Shown piece after piece: positions 26,549 to 34,831 of a DNA stretch of 64,000 nt (position 1 is the stretch's first letter; each line of letters begins with the position of its first letter). Origin of the DNA: Gilichinskyi gelida. Its GTDB lineage: Bacteria > Acidobacteriota > Thermoanaerobaculia > Gp7-AA8. Position numbers and translations under genes: made by a program. Below the pieces are notes generated by a model, which was not told the origin of the DNA, did not search any database, and worked only from the letters and a program-made list of their open reading frames with translations. The DNA lies in assembly GCA_038040385.1 (NCBI GenBank), contig JBBPII010000002.1, positions 186,001-250,000 of the forward strand. Reading direction: 5' to 3'.

Positions 26549-27366
26549 TGGACATCCTCCAGTTCTTGATCCTGCCGTTCTTCGCCGGGCTCGTGCTGAC
26601 CGGCATCCACGCCTACCTCGGCGTGCACGTCGTGGAGCGAGGGGTCATCTTCGTCGACCTCTCGCTGGCGCAGATCGCCGGGCTCGGCACCACCGTGGCG
26701 CTCCTCGCGGGCTACGACGTCCACAGCAACGTGAGCTACTTCTGGTCGCTCGGCTTCACCATTCTGGGGGCGGCGATCTTCGCGCTCACCCGCGTCCATC
26801 ACGAGACGCGCATCCCGCAGGAGGCGATCATCGGCATCGTCTATGCCGTCTCCGCCGCCGCGGCCATCCTGGTGATGAGCAAGGCGCCGCAGGAGACCGA
26901 GCACCTCAAGGACATGCTGGTCGGCAACATCCTGGCCGTGAACTGGACGACGGTCATCAAGACCGCCGTCCTCTACTCGCTGGTGGGCCTGTTCCACTTC
27001 ATCTTCAGGCGGAAGTTCCTCGACATTTCGCTGGGCCGGTACGCCGGCAACGTGAAGCTGTGGGACTTTCTCTTCTACACCTCGTTCGGATTCGTAGTGA
27101 CGTCATCGGTGGCCATCGCCGGCGTGCTGCTGGTCTTCTCCTACCTGATCGTCCCCTCGGTCGCGGCGATGCTGTTCGCGCAGTCCATCGGCAAGCGCCT
27201 GGCCATCGGCTGGACCATGGGCTCGATCGTCACCGCGGCCGGCATCCTGCTGTCGTTCCACTTCGACCTGCCGACGGGAGCGACGATCGTCTGCACGTTC
27301 GGAATCGCGCTGATGCTGATGGCCATCGTGCGGCTAATGGTGAGGACTGGCACGCAGGCTGCCTAA
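26548..27366 (+). CDS. Metal ABC transporter permease (ZnuB family)
   Basis: 272 residues with eight or nine transmembrane segments of the ABC-3 family; conserved LAQIAGLG (about 36-43) and SYLIVPSVAAMLFA (about 200-213) are visible. It forms the channel for Zn/Mn import. The expected ATP-binding protein is absent between or after the genes, so it must be shared from elsewhere in the genome. ATG 26548 overlaps the TAA of the binding protein. Confidence 0.88.
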   Translation: MDILQFLILPFFAGLVLTGIHAYLGVHVVERGVIFVDLSLAQIAGLGTTVALLAGYDVHSNVSYFWSLGFTILGAAIFALTRVHHETRIPQEAIIGIVYAVSAAAAILVMSKAPQETEHLKDMLVGNILAVNWTTVIKTAVLYSLVGLFHFIFRRKFLDISLGRYAGNVKLWDFLFYTSFGFVVTSSVAIAGVLLVFSYLIVPSVAAMLFAQSIGKRLAIGWTMGSIVTAAGILLSFHFDLPTGATIVCTFGIALMLMAIVRLMVRTGTQAA

Positions 27367-27377
27367 CTGAACCATGG

Positions 27378-28100
27378 ATGACCGAACGACAACCCCCTCG
27401 CTCTGACCGGACAGAGCGGCGGTCGTTCCCGCGACCGCCGCTCTGGCTCAACCTCTTGCTCCTGGTAATCGCCGCGGCGACGTTCGCCTGGGCGAAGCAC
27501 CAGCGCACCGTCATCGACGTGCGGACAGCCGAGCTCTTCAAGCCGAGCGCTAACTCGCCAGCCGAGCTGAACCGGGTGCGCGACGAGCTAGCGCAGATGG
27601 ATCTCACCGGCGCGCAGCTCGGGAAAGAAATCGACGGCCGGCTGAGCTACATCCAGAGCCAGCAGGGAGCGCAGTTCTACATTTCCGTCGACACCCAGCG
27701 CCGCACCCTGCAGCTCCGCTTCGGCAAGGACGTGGTGCGCGAGTGTCCGGTGGAGATCGGAGAGGCGAAGACCATCACCGGCCGAGGCGGGAAAACTTGG
27801 ACGTTCCTCCCACTGAAGGGAGGCTTCAACGTCACCGGGAAAGAGGACGGATACAACTGGACCGTCCCCGAGTGGTTGTACGCCATGCGCGGCGAGCCGC
27901 TGCCCGCGGAGCGGCGGATCGTGGCGAACGGCGCCGGCCGGTACGTCATCTTTCTTCCGAACAACTATCTGATTCACTCCCCGCCCCCGCCCGACAGTCC
28001 GCTGCAGGGACCGAAGCCGGGCTCGATCATGGTGCCGGAGGCGGACATGGCGGCGATCTGGCCGCGCATCACCAACGACACGCGCGTCTATATTTTCTAA
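27378..28100 (+). CDS. Catalytically degenerate L,D-transpeptidase-like membrane protein
   Basis: 240 residues: one N-terminal transmembrane helix (WLNLLLLVIAAATFAWA) and a YkuD-like domain (VDTQRRTLQLRFG onward). At the active-site position, LIHSPPPPDSPLQ...GSIMVPEADMAAIWPRI aligns with IHGTQETAKLG...SHGCVRLGDEDIARLYEM of the next gene, so the SHGC motif, including the catalytic cysteine, is replaced by S-I-M-V. It is 9 bp upstream of an intact L,D-transpeptidase and probably co-expressed; a regulatory or scaffolding role is an inference. ATG 27378 is used. Confidence 0.75.
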   Translation: MTERQPPRSDRTERRSFPRPPLWLNLLLLVIAAATFAWAKHQRTVIDVRTAELFKPSANSPAELNRVRDELAQMDLTGAQLGKEIDGRLSYIQSQQGAQFYISVDTQRRTLQLRFGKDVVRECPVEIGEAKTITGRGGKTWTFLPLKGGFNVTGKEDGYNWTVPEWLYAMRGEPLPAERRIVANGAGRYVIFLPNNYLIHSPPPPDSPLQGPKPGSIMVPEADMAAIWPRITNDTRVYIF

Positions 28101-28109
28101 AGGATCGCT

Positions 28110-29036
28110 ATGCCACGATGGGTTGGATTTCTCGGATCATGGGCGCTGCTGGTTCTGGCTCTCGGCCTCGCCTCGTTCGCCGTCGCCGGCGAAGTGATCA
28201 ACATGCGCGACCTGCGGCGCCTCGACCGCGTCGGAGTCATCGACCGCATGATCGCCGAGCGAATGGTCGACAAGGCGGGCGAGCTTCGGGAGAGCGCGGC
28301 GCGCAAATCGGCACAGGTCAACGCGCTGCAGGCGAAGCTGCAGACCGTCGCGCAGCAGACTGAAGACGTCCCCGACACCGGTCAGACCATCATCGTCTCC
28401 ACCGCGGAGAACAAGGTCTACGTCCGGCAGGGCGGCAGCACGGTATTCGAGGCAGTGGCCTCCACCGGCAAGGGAACCACGCTGGCCATCGACGGCAGGA
28501 CACTCATCTTCGACACCCCCATCGGCAAGATGCGCGTGGTGTCGAAGGAAGAGAACCCGGAGTGGGTGCCGCCCGACTGGCATTACGTCGAGCAGGCGCG
28601 CAAGAACGGCATGAGGGTGGTGCACCTCAATCGGGGCGACTCCATCGACGCATCCACCGGCGACCCCGCGCGCAAGCCCGACTCGGGCGTGTGGTCGTGG
28701 TTCGGCGGGAGCAGCGGCAGCAGCCGGGTGATGCGCGTCCGCGGCAATACAGTGGTGGTGGACGAAGGCGGCGTGGAGCGCGAGCTGCCTCCCGGAGAAT
28801 TGATCGTGGCCGGTGGTGCGCTGGTCATCCCGCCGGTGGACACCAAACAGCGCCATTTCGATAAAGTGCTCGGGCGCTACCGCGTCAACCTCGGCGACGG
28901 CTACGCCATCCACGGCACGCAGGAGACCGCGAAGCTCGGACAATCGGTCTCCCACGGCTGCGTGCGGCTGGGTGACGAAGACATCGCCAGGCTCTACGAG
29001 ATGGCGCACGTCGGAGATGCGGTCATCATCTACTGA
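28110..29036 (+). CDS. L,D-transpeptidase (YkuD domain), active form
   Basis: 308 residues: an N-terminal membrane anchor (WALLVLALGLASFAVAG), a coiled-coil-like stretch (about 50-85), then a YkuD domain starting IIVSTAENKVYVRQGG. The catalytic block is complete: YAIHGTQET with SVSHGCVRLGDEDI (about 270-300). It makes 3-3 peptidoglycan cross-links in the periplasm. An insert between the strands (about 150-230, with DPARKPDSGVWSWFGG) is unusual. Partner of the cysteine-less paralogue immediately upstream. Confidence 0.88.
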   Translation: MPRWVGFLGSWALLVLALGLASFAVAGEVINMRDLRRLDRVGVIDRMIAERMVDKAGELRESAARKSAQVNALQAKLQTVAQQTEDVPDTGQTIIVSTAENKVYVRQGGSTVFEAVASTGKGTTLAIDGRTLIFDTPIGKMRVVSKEENPEWVPPDWHYVEQARKNGMRVVHLNRGDSIDASTGDPARKPDSGVWSWFGGSSGSSRVMRVRGNTVVVDEGGVERELPPGELIVAGGALVIPPVDTKQRHFDKVLGRYRVNLGDGYAIHGTQETAKLGQSVSHGCVRLGDEDIARLYEMAHVGDAVIIY

Positions 29037-29715
29037 GTGGGAGCAGTTCGGAGAGCGCGAGCCGTACTTCGCCGTCCTCACCGACGAGCGATTTCTGCGC
29101 GACCGGATCGATTTCGCCGAGTTCTATGCCACCGGTGAGGCCGATGTCGCCCGGCTGTTCGCGGACATCGGCGAGCCGTTCCACCCGAGCAGCGCGCTCG
29201 ACTTCGGCTGCGGCGTCGGACGGCTGACGCGTGCGCTCGTGCAACGCGTACCCGAGGTCGTCGGATGCGATGCCGCGGAGAGCATGCTCCGTCTCGCCCG
29301 CGACGCGGTTCCGAGTGCGACGTTCGCCGCCGAGCTACCGGACCGCCGCTTCGACCTCGTCTGCTCGCTCATCGTTTTCCAGCACATTCCGGTGGCGGCC
29401 GGCATGGCCATCGTCGAGCGCCTCCTCGGCATGGTCAACGCCGGCGGCGTCGCGGCGCTGCACTTCACCTTCCGTCGCCCCGGCGGCGCCGTGCGGCGCA
29501 TCGCGCGCCGCGTCCGCGCGCGTGTGCCGCTGGTCCATCGCGTGGCATCGAGGATCGAAGGCGATCGCCGCGGACTGCCGTACATGCAGATGAACGAGTA
29601 CGAGCTCGACGCGATCCGTGCGCGGCTGCGCGCCGCCGGTTTTCGGGAGCCGATGCTGGTGCCGACAAACCACGGCGGCATCGAGGGGGCGGTTGTGATC
29701 GCGCAGAAGGGATGA
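29017..29715 (+). CDS. Class I SAM-dependent methyltransferase
   Basis: 232 residues. Motif I is LDFGCGVGRLTRAL (about 60-73), followed by VVGCDAAESML, the DLVCSLIVFQHIP motif IV and a small C-terminal cap. The N-terminus (WEQFGEREPYFAVLTDERF) is typical of a group of uncharacterised methyltransferases often found near polysaccharide genes. ATG 29017 overlaps the end of the L,D-transpeptidase gene by 20 nt; no later start preserves the conserved N-terminus. Substrate unknown. Confidence 0.82.
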   Translation: MRSSSTEWEQFGEREPYFAVLTDERFLRDRIDFAEFYATGEADVARLFADIGEPFHPSSALDFGCGVGRLTRALVQRVPEVVGCDAAESMLRLARDAVPSATFAAELPDRRFDLVCSLIVFQHIPVAAGMAIVERLLGMVNAGGVAALHFTFRRPGGAVRRIARRVRARVPLVHRVASRIEGDRRGLPYMQMNEYELDAIRARLRAAGFREPMLVPTNHGGIEGAVVIAQKG

Positions 29716-29829
29716 CCCTCATCCGCCGCTCCGCGGCACCTTCTCCCGCAAGCGGGAGAAGGACAACCTGGCCCCTCTCCCGCTTGCGGGAGAGGGTGGC
29801 CCTGAGCGTAGCGAAGGGCCGGGTGAGGG
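29716..29829. repeat. Palindromic repeat, family A
   Basis: Exactly fills the gap between the methyltransferase TGA and the TAA of the convergent GH18 remnant. Contains two CCCTCTCCCGC-type hairpins and an inserted CCTGAGCGTAGCGAAGG segment resembling family F. Confidence 0.85.
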
Positions 29830-30686
29830 TTAGTGGCCGCTGGCGCGGCGCTTCGTAATGGGAGCGGGCGGCGGAGTGGCCGGCGTCGGCACGCCGCCCG
29901 TCTTGATCACGCTCCACACCGCCGGGTCTTCCTGGCCGAGCGCCCAGTGCGCGAAGCCGCCGATCGCGGGGTGCTTCTGCTTGAGCATCTCCACTTTGCG
30001 CGCGTAGCTCGTCGCGTCCTGGACGCCGCGGCCGGTAGTGCCGGTCCAGTCGTAACCGTACAGCGGCAGTCCGATGAGGATCTTGTGGCGCGGGATGGTG
30101 CTCTCGGCGTACGAGGCCACGCGGTCGAGCCAGTCGAGCGGTGCGATGGGGCCGGGCGCGCTGGTCGAGTAGCTGTAGTCGTAGGCCATGATCTTGATCG
30201 AATCGGCGAGGCCGCCGAGGGCCGGGTAATCCTCGGCGCCGGGACCGTTCCAGTTCGCGCTGTCGCTGGTCTTGGCGTACACCGTCACCGACAGTTTCTT
30301 GTTCGCCGCGTGCAGCTTCTGGGCGAGCGTGGCGATGAACGCCGTGAAGTTCGCGCGCGACGCGGTCGGCACGCGCTCGTAGTCGATGTCGATGCCGTCG
30401 AAGGCGTTGAGCGTCACGAGCTGCGCGATGGCGATTGCGTGCGACTCACGGGAAGCCGGCGTTGCCAGCATGGTCGCCGCGGCGCCGCCGTCGAAGCTCT
30501 TGTTGACATCGCGGCGCGCCACGACGCATCCTCGGAGTTCCAGTTCTTGACGATCGTGGCGTCGGCGTTCCAGCTATACCAGACCGGATTCGACTCGCCG
30601 ATGGCGTTGCCGTTCTGCTGGACCGACGTGAGCGCGTTGCCGTCCCAGGGAGGGATCCATGCGGCGATGCGAAGGATTGGACGGTT
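29830..30686 (-). pseudogene. Glycoside hydrolase family 18 (chitinase-like) gene, decayed
   Basis: The 3' part (29830-30522) encodes a GH18 barrel half with the catalytic motif FDGIDIDYE, KIMAYDYSY and GFAHWALG. The preceding sequence in another frame (about 30525-30686) encodes the family's N-terminus: RIAAWIPPWDGNAL, NPVWYSWNAD and EDASWRAAM. The shift lies near 30500-30525, and a few residues normally found there are missing. The N-terminal frame begins after a TGA at 30687-30689 and has no start codon or signal peptide. A second short deletion is likely around TGTTGRGVQDATSY. A cyclic-di-GMP-I riboswitch lies directly upstream. An assembly error could explain the frameshift, but not the missing start region. 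Confidence 0.75.
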
Positions 30687-30773
30687 TCACGTTCGGTAGC
30701 CCAGCCGTCTGGTTGTTCGCCAGACCTGAAACTTTGCGCCCCCTCGTCGCCGAGGGTTTGCCTTTGTCGTTGT
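30684..30773 (-). promoter_or_regulatory. Cyclic-di-GMP-I (GEMM-I) riboswitch
   Basis: On the minus strand the conserved skeleton is in order: GGCAAACC, stem CCCTCG with GNRA loop GCGA and CGAGGG, then GGCGCAAAG, the second stem GGTCTGG/CCAGAC, and GGCTGGGCTACCGA, closing with GTTTCA/TGAAAC pairing. This matches the aptamer of the Vibrio cholerae Vc2 type. It would control the chitinase-like gene that follows, but the space for an expression platform and start codon has been lost. Confidence 0.82.
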
Positions 30774-30823
30774 GCGAGATCAAATAACGTTCAAGGCGCG
30801 GCTAATTCCGGCGCAGCGGCCGC

Positions 30824-30829
30824 TACAAT
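30824..30829 (+). promoter_or_regulatory. -10-like box TACAAT close to a start codon
   Basis: CTACAATCG with 9 nt between TACAAT and the ATG at 30839; same string as before 22139 and 49995. Implies a very short or absent leader. Confidence 0.45.
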
Positions 30830-30838
30830 CGCATTCGC

Positions 30839-31453
30839 ATGCACCCTTGGCGCGACAGGCTCAGCCGTTGGTTCACGCCGCTTGCGCGGCGGACTCCGCT
30901 GTCGCCGAACGCGATCTCGGTCATCGCGCTGCTGCTCAGCCTGGGCGCCGCGGGGCTCCTCGCCGCCGGCGGCCGGAGGCCGGTGTATTTCCTCTTGGCC
31001 ATCGTCCTCATCGCCGTCGGCGGACTGGCGGACGCGCTCGACGGCATCGTGGCGCGCGTGCAGCAGAAGGAATCGGCCTTCGGCGATTTCCTCGACCACT
31101 GCTTCGACCGCATCGCCGACACGGCCGTGGCCGTCGGGTGGCTCCTTGGCAACGGCGTGCGGCCGCTGCTGGTCATCGCCGCGGTCAGCGTCATTCTGAT
31201 GAACGGCTACGTCGGCACGCAGATCGAGGCCACGTTTCGCGAGCGCAATTACGAAACGATCGGGCGCGGCGAGTTCGTCCTCGCGCTCATCGTCTATCCG
31301 ATCTTCTCGTACATCATCTTCAGCAACGGCTGGGACACGCTGCGTTTCGCCGGTCTGGCGATCGCGGAATGGATGTCGCTGCTGATGATCGCCTCCGGGG
31401 TCCTCGGCATCGCGGAGCGCTTCGCGCTCGCGCGGAGGCTCGGCCGCTCGTGA
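30839..31453 (+). CDS. CDP-alcohol phosphatidyltransferase family protein
   Basis: The 204-residue membrane enzyme has the full CDP-OH-P motif D-x2-D-G-x2-A-R-x8-G-x3-D-x3-D in DALDGIVARVQ...GDFLDHCFD (about 62-87), which binds metal and CDP-alcohol, and about six transmembrane segments. It transfers a phospho-alcohol group from a CDP-alcohol to an acceptor in phospholipid synthesis. The motif and the tail resemble archaetidyl-/phosphatidyl-inositol-phosphate-type synthases, but the acceptor cannot be assigned. Its TGA overlaps the GTG start of the next gene. Confidence 0.88.
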   Translation: MHPWRDRLSRWFTPLARRTPLSPNAISVIALLLSLGAAGLLAAGGRRPVYFLLAIVLIAVGGLADALDGIVARVQQKESAFGDFLDHCFDRIADTAVAVGWLLGNGVRPLLVIAAVSVILMNGYVGTQIEATFRERNYETIGRGEFVLALIVYPIFSYIIFSNGWDTLRFAGLAIAEWMSLLMIASGVLGIAERFALARRLGRS

Positions 31454-32280
31454 TCCGCAAGACGCCGATCACCGGCGATCCGGTGATCCTCGCGCCGGAG
31501 CGCAACGAGCGCCCGGACGTCTACGACGGAGCGGCGTGCCCGTTCTGTCCCGGCGCCGAGCCGGAGACGCCGCCGGAGATCGCGCGCGACGGCGAGCCGT
31601 GGCGCGTGCGCGTCTTCCCCAACAAGTTCCCGGCCACCGCGCAGCACGAGGTGATCGTCGAAACGCCCGACCACCACGCGACCTTCGATCAGCTCGAGCC
31701 GGACCACGCGGCGCGCGCCGCCGGCATCATGTTCGAGCGCTATCACGCCATGCGGGGCGCGGCATCGTACGTCTGCCTGTTCAAAAACCACGGGCGGGCG
31801 GCGGGGGCGTCGATCCCGCACATCCATTCGCAGATGGTCGGCACGCCATTCATCCCGCTGCGCATCGCGCGCGAGGGGGAGGCGTTCGCCAAGCGCTGCC
31901 GCCTCTGCGCGATGGAGACGCATCCGCTGATCGGCGAGACCGAGCACTATCGCTGGATCGCCCCGCTCGGCGCGACGATGGCTTACCAGCAATGGATCGT
32001 GCCGAAGTCGCACGGCAACGAGATGGACGAGCCGGGCGAGCTCGCCGCGATCCTGCAGGACGCCGGGCGCGCGATGCTGACCGTCGCCGACGCGTTCAAC
32101 TGGGCGTTCGTGAATTTCCCGCACGAGGAGCGCGGCCACTGGTACGTCGAGCTCTTCCCCCGACTGGCGGTCGTCGCCGGCTTCGAGCTCGGCTCCGGTA
32201 CGTTCATCAATACAATCGATCCGGTGGATACAGCGGCGACACTGCGTGCCGCGGCCGGCGCCCGCCCATCAGAACGATGA
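31450..32280 (+). CDS. Galactose-1-phosphate uridylyltransferase-like protein (HIT superfamily)
   Basis: 276 residues. CPFCPGAE near residue 28 and CRLC near 150 are zinc-type cysteine pairs, VRVFPNKFPA matches the GalT N-terminal repeat, and the active-site histidines are in IPHIHSQMVGTP (about 120-131). The C-terminal repeat has AYQQWIVPKSHGNEM and HWYVELFPR. It transfers a nucleotidyl group between sugar phosphates; the substrate may not be galactose. GTG 31450 overlaps the previous stop (GTGA). The last 74 nt overlap the 3' end of the rhomboid gene on the other strand. Confidence 0.82.
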   Translation: MIRKTPITGDPVILAPERNERPDVYDGAACPFCPGAEPETPPEIARDGEPWRVRVFPNKFPATAQHEVIVETPDHHATFDQLEPDHAARAAGIMFERYHAMRGAASYVCLFKNHGRAAGASIPHIHSQMVGTPFIPLRIAREGEAFAKRCRLCAMETHPLIGETEHYRWIAPLGATMAYQQWIVPKSHGNEMDEPGELAAILQDAGRAMLTVADAFNWAFVNFPHEERGHWYVELFPRLAVVAGFELGSGTFINTIDPVDTAATLRAAAGARPSER

Positions 32281-32911
32281 GCACCATCCCGGCGACGAAG
32301 CCGCCGACGTGCGCGAAGTACGCCACGCCGCCGACGTCGCTCGCGTCCGCCCCCATCACCACGGCCCCAGTGAAGAGCTGCAGGATGAACCAGAGACCGA
32401 GGAGGAAGACCGCCGGGATCTGCCGCACGGTGATGAACATGAAGATCGGAATCAACGTCGTCACCGGCTGCTTCGGAAACAGCAACAGGTACGCGCCGAG
32501 GACGCCGGCGATGGCGCCGGAGGCCCCCACCGACGGCAGGCGCGAGCCGGGACTGGCCATGGCATGCGCGAGGGTGGCCACGACGCCGCTGGCGAGGTAG
32601 AAGATCAGGTACCGCAGGTGGCCGAGGCGGTCTTCGATGTTGTCGCCGAATATCCAGAGATAGAGCATGTTGCCGCCGAGGTGCAGCCACCCGCCGTGCA
32701 GGAACATCGAGACGAACATCGTCAAGATGTTGAACGGCGCGAACGGCGCGTACCAGAAGCGGGCTGGGATGAAGGCGACGCCGAACAGCGCCCGCTCGAG
32801 CTCCGGCCCGAGCGATGCCTCCCAGAAGAAGATCAGGACGTTGGCGATGATCAGCGCGACATTGACGACCGGCGTCGAGCGACGCGGGTTGTTGTCGGCG
32901 AGCGGGAGCAC
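32207..32911 (-). CDS. Rhomboid-family intramembrane serine protease
   Basis: 234 residues with six transmembrane segments. Catalytic serine in GASGAIAG (about 132-139) and histidine in AHVGGFVAG (about 208-216); the HGGWLHLGGNM motif in loop 1/TM2 is intact. It cleaves transmembrane segments within the inner membrane. The C-terminal ~25 codons overlap the GalT-like gene in antisense. Start ATG 32911 lies 9 bp from the stop of the bactofilin-like gene. Confidence 0.92.
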   Translation of the reverse strand: MLPLADNNPRRSTPVVNVALIIANVLIFFWEASLGPELERALFGVAFIPARFWYAPFAPFNILTMFVSMFLHGGWLHLGGNMLYLWIFGDNIEDRLGHLRYLIFYLASGVVATLAHAMASPGSRLPSVGASGAIAGVLGAYLLLFPKQPVTTLIPIFMFITVRQIPAVFLLGLWFILQLFTGAVVMGADASDVGGVAYFAHVGGFVAGMVLIVLMGGRRPRHAVSPLYPPDRLY

Positions 32912-32920
32912 TCGGCGATT

Positions 32921-33655
32921 CTATGTCTGCCGCGAGAAATACTTCTCCAGATGCTCGAAGGCCTGCCGCACTCCCTCGGACTGCCCCTTCATCTCGGAGA
33001 AGGCGTCGCGGTAGACGCTGCCGACGCGCGATAGATTGCGCTCGCGGAGGGCGTAGAGCACCTCGCGCAACGCTTCCGACTCCGCCGGCGCGAGATCGGT
33101 GCGCGCCATCTCCCGCTCCAGCAGCGACTGCGCGGCGCGCAGATGCTCGGCGCGATCGTCACGCGGGGCGGAGATCGATGCGGTGGCCCGTCCTTCGATG
33201 GTGTGCGACGTCCCCATGTCCACGCCGCCGGGAAGCTCCTTCAACTGCGAGGTGAACTTCCCCATCATGAAGAAGAGCTCTTTCTCGTTGGCGAAGTTGC
33301 CGACCAGCCGCGCGGTGCGCGACATCTCCAGATGCTCCGACTCCTGCAGCATGATGAAGGCCTTGGCGCGGTCCTCGAGGGTGATCTTCTTGGCGTGAAC
33401 CTTCCACGCCGTGAGGGTCCCCTGGATGAAGCAGGCCTGGCCGCAGCGGATGCTCACCGCCTCCACCGTGACGTTCTCGTCGATGCGGATCGATCCGTTG
33501 GTCGATTCGATCTCCGAGTAGGTGCCGGAGTTCTGGATCACCAGGTTGCCGGGGGTCTTGATGGAAAGTTGCCCGTGCTGGTTGACGCGGATCTCCGTTC
33601 CGCGCGGGATGATCATGGTGGGAAAATTCGCCTGGTCGGCTGCTCCGCTCATCAC
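32921..33655 (-). CDS. Bactofilin-like beta-helix protein with C-terminal helical region
   Basis: The 244-residue protein has a first half (about 15-125) reading as successive short beta strands with regular turns (IRVNQHGQLSI, GNLVIQNSG, GSIRIDENV, AVSIRCGQA, GTLTAWKVHA, AKKITLEDRA, ARLVGNF), the pattern of a bactofilin-type beta-helix. The second half (150-244) is helical and charged. Bactofilins are often encoded next to M23 endopeptidases and position cell-wall hydrolases; here an M23 gene ends 16 bp upstream of its start. The assignment rests on pattern and context, not on a recognised motif. Confidence 0.6.
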   Translation of the reverse strand: MMSGAADQANFPTMIIPRGTEIRVNQHGQLSIKTPGNLVIQNSGTYSEIESTNGSIRIDENVTVEAVSIRCGQACFIQGTLTAWKVHAKKITLEDRAKAFIMLQESEHLEMSRTARLVGNFANEKELFFMMGKFTSQLKELPGGVDMGTSHTIEGRATASISAPRDDRAEHLRAAQSLLEREMARTDLAPAESEALREVLYALRERNLSRVGSVYRDAFSEMKGQSEGVRQAFEHLEKYFSRQT

Positions 33656-33671
33656 ACCCTCCTCTGCTCCA

Positions 33672-34706
33672 CTACCGCCCCTTCTTCCTCCCCAGGAACG
33701 CCGATGGCAGCGGGTCGAAGTCGCGATAGTCCTTCGTCGCGCGGGCCCGCATCAAACGAGATGCTTCATTCTTCCACTGGTAATTGAGGATGTAAATGCA
33801 TGGATCGATCGGCAGGTAGGTCCCCGGCTGCTCCAGATCGCTGCGCACCTCGTAGTGCAGGTGCGAGTTGGTGCTCCAGCCGGTCGAGCCGACGGTGGCG
33901 ATCGCTTCGCCCTGCTTCACGTGCTGACCGGAGCGAACTTTGATCGAGTCCAGGTGCCCGAAGATGGTGATGAAGCGGTCGGCGTGGTTGATCACCACCA
34001 CGTTGCCGAAGCGCCACCAGGCGGCGCTATCGCGCAGCGGATAGCGGCCGGCGAAGCTGACCACGCCGTCCGCGGTGGCGTAGACCGCCGTTCCGGTGGG
34101 CGCGGAAAGATCGAGACCCTTGTGCGTCTCCGGCGCGCGGGTGAACGGCGAGAAGCGCGTCCCAAAGGGCGAGGTGAGCACGAACTGGTCGGCGGGCAGA
34201 GGGAGGATCGACGGGGTGTGGCGGACGATCTCGCTGTTGGCGCGTTCGTACTCGGCGAGCACTTCGAGCTGCGACTGCAGCCGCTTCATGGCGTTGCGGA
34301 GCGCGGTCTCGCGATGCCTGGCGTCGCCGATGCCGATGTCGTCGCGACGGTTGGTGCGCAGCGGCAGCGAGAAGCCGCCGGCGCCGAGGTTGCGGTCGAG
34401 GCCGTAGACGGTAACCAGCTTCTCCACCCGAATGCGGTGCTCGTCGAGGCTGCGCTCCAGCGAGGACATCTGCGTCACGTTCTCGTGCAAACGGGCGCGC
34501 TGGATCTCCCGCTCCTCGCGCATGTTCTTGAGGTAGTTGTCTTTATAGACCCGGCGGATCACGGTGGGCGCCGCGGCCATGGAGCCGATCACGCCGGCCA
34601 GGATGAAGGAGAGCGCGAGGATGGCGATGACCACGCGCCGCCGGTCGAAGAAAACGTACCGGACGCCGCGACGGATGTCGCTCGGCACAATCTGGATTTC
34701 GATCAT
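33672..34706 (-). CDS. M23 family metallopeptidase, membrane-anchored
   Basis: 344 residues: a short cytoplasmic tail, one transmembrane helix (VIAILALSFILAGVIGSMAA, about 27-46), a coiled-coil segment (about 65-155) and a LytM/M23 domain (about 195-320). Zinc ligands are visible: H and D in THKGLDLSA, and HLHYEVR. Cleaves peptide cross-bridges of peptidoglycan in the periplasm. Coiled coil plus LytM is the layout of bactofilin-partnered endopeptidases. First gene of the M23/bactofilin-like/rhomboid run on the minus strand. Confidence 0.9.
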   Translation of the reverse strand: MIEIQIVPSDIRRGVRYVFFDRRRVVIAILALSFILAGVIGSMAAAPTVIRRVYKDNYLKNMREEREIQRARLHENVTQMSSLERSLDEHRIRVEKLVTVYGLDRNLGAGGFSLPLRTNRRDDIGIGDARHRETALRNAMKRLQSQLEVLAEYERANSEIVRHTPSILPLPADQFVLTSPFGTRFSPFTRAPETHKGLDLSAPTGTAVYATADGVVSFAGRYPLRDSAAWWRFGNVVVINHADRFITIFGHLDSIKVRSGQHVKQGEAIATVGSTGWSTNSHLHYEVRSDLEQPGTYLPIDPCIYILNYQWKNEASRLMRARATKDYRDFDPLPSAFLGRKKGR

Positions 34707-34831
34707 CGGCGCTGCCCCCCGCGGGACTGCGCGAGGGGTCGATGACTATAGCACAGGGGTCGGTGCAGTCCTGTTACGCAGCCACCGCTTGGTCATGGGT
34801 CAGTTTCGCCCGGAATCCGTAACATCGCCCG

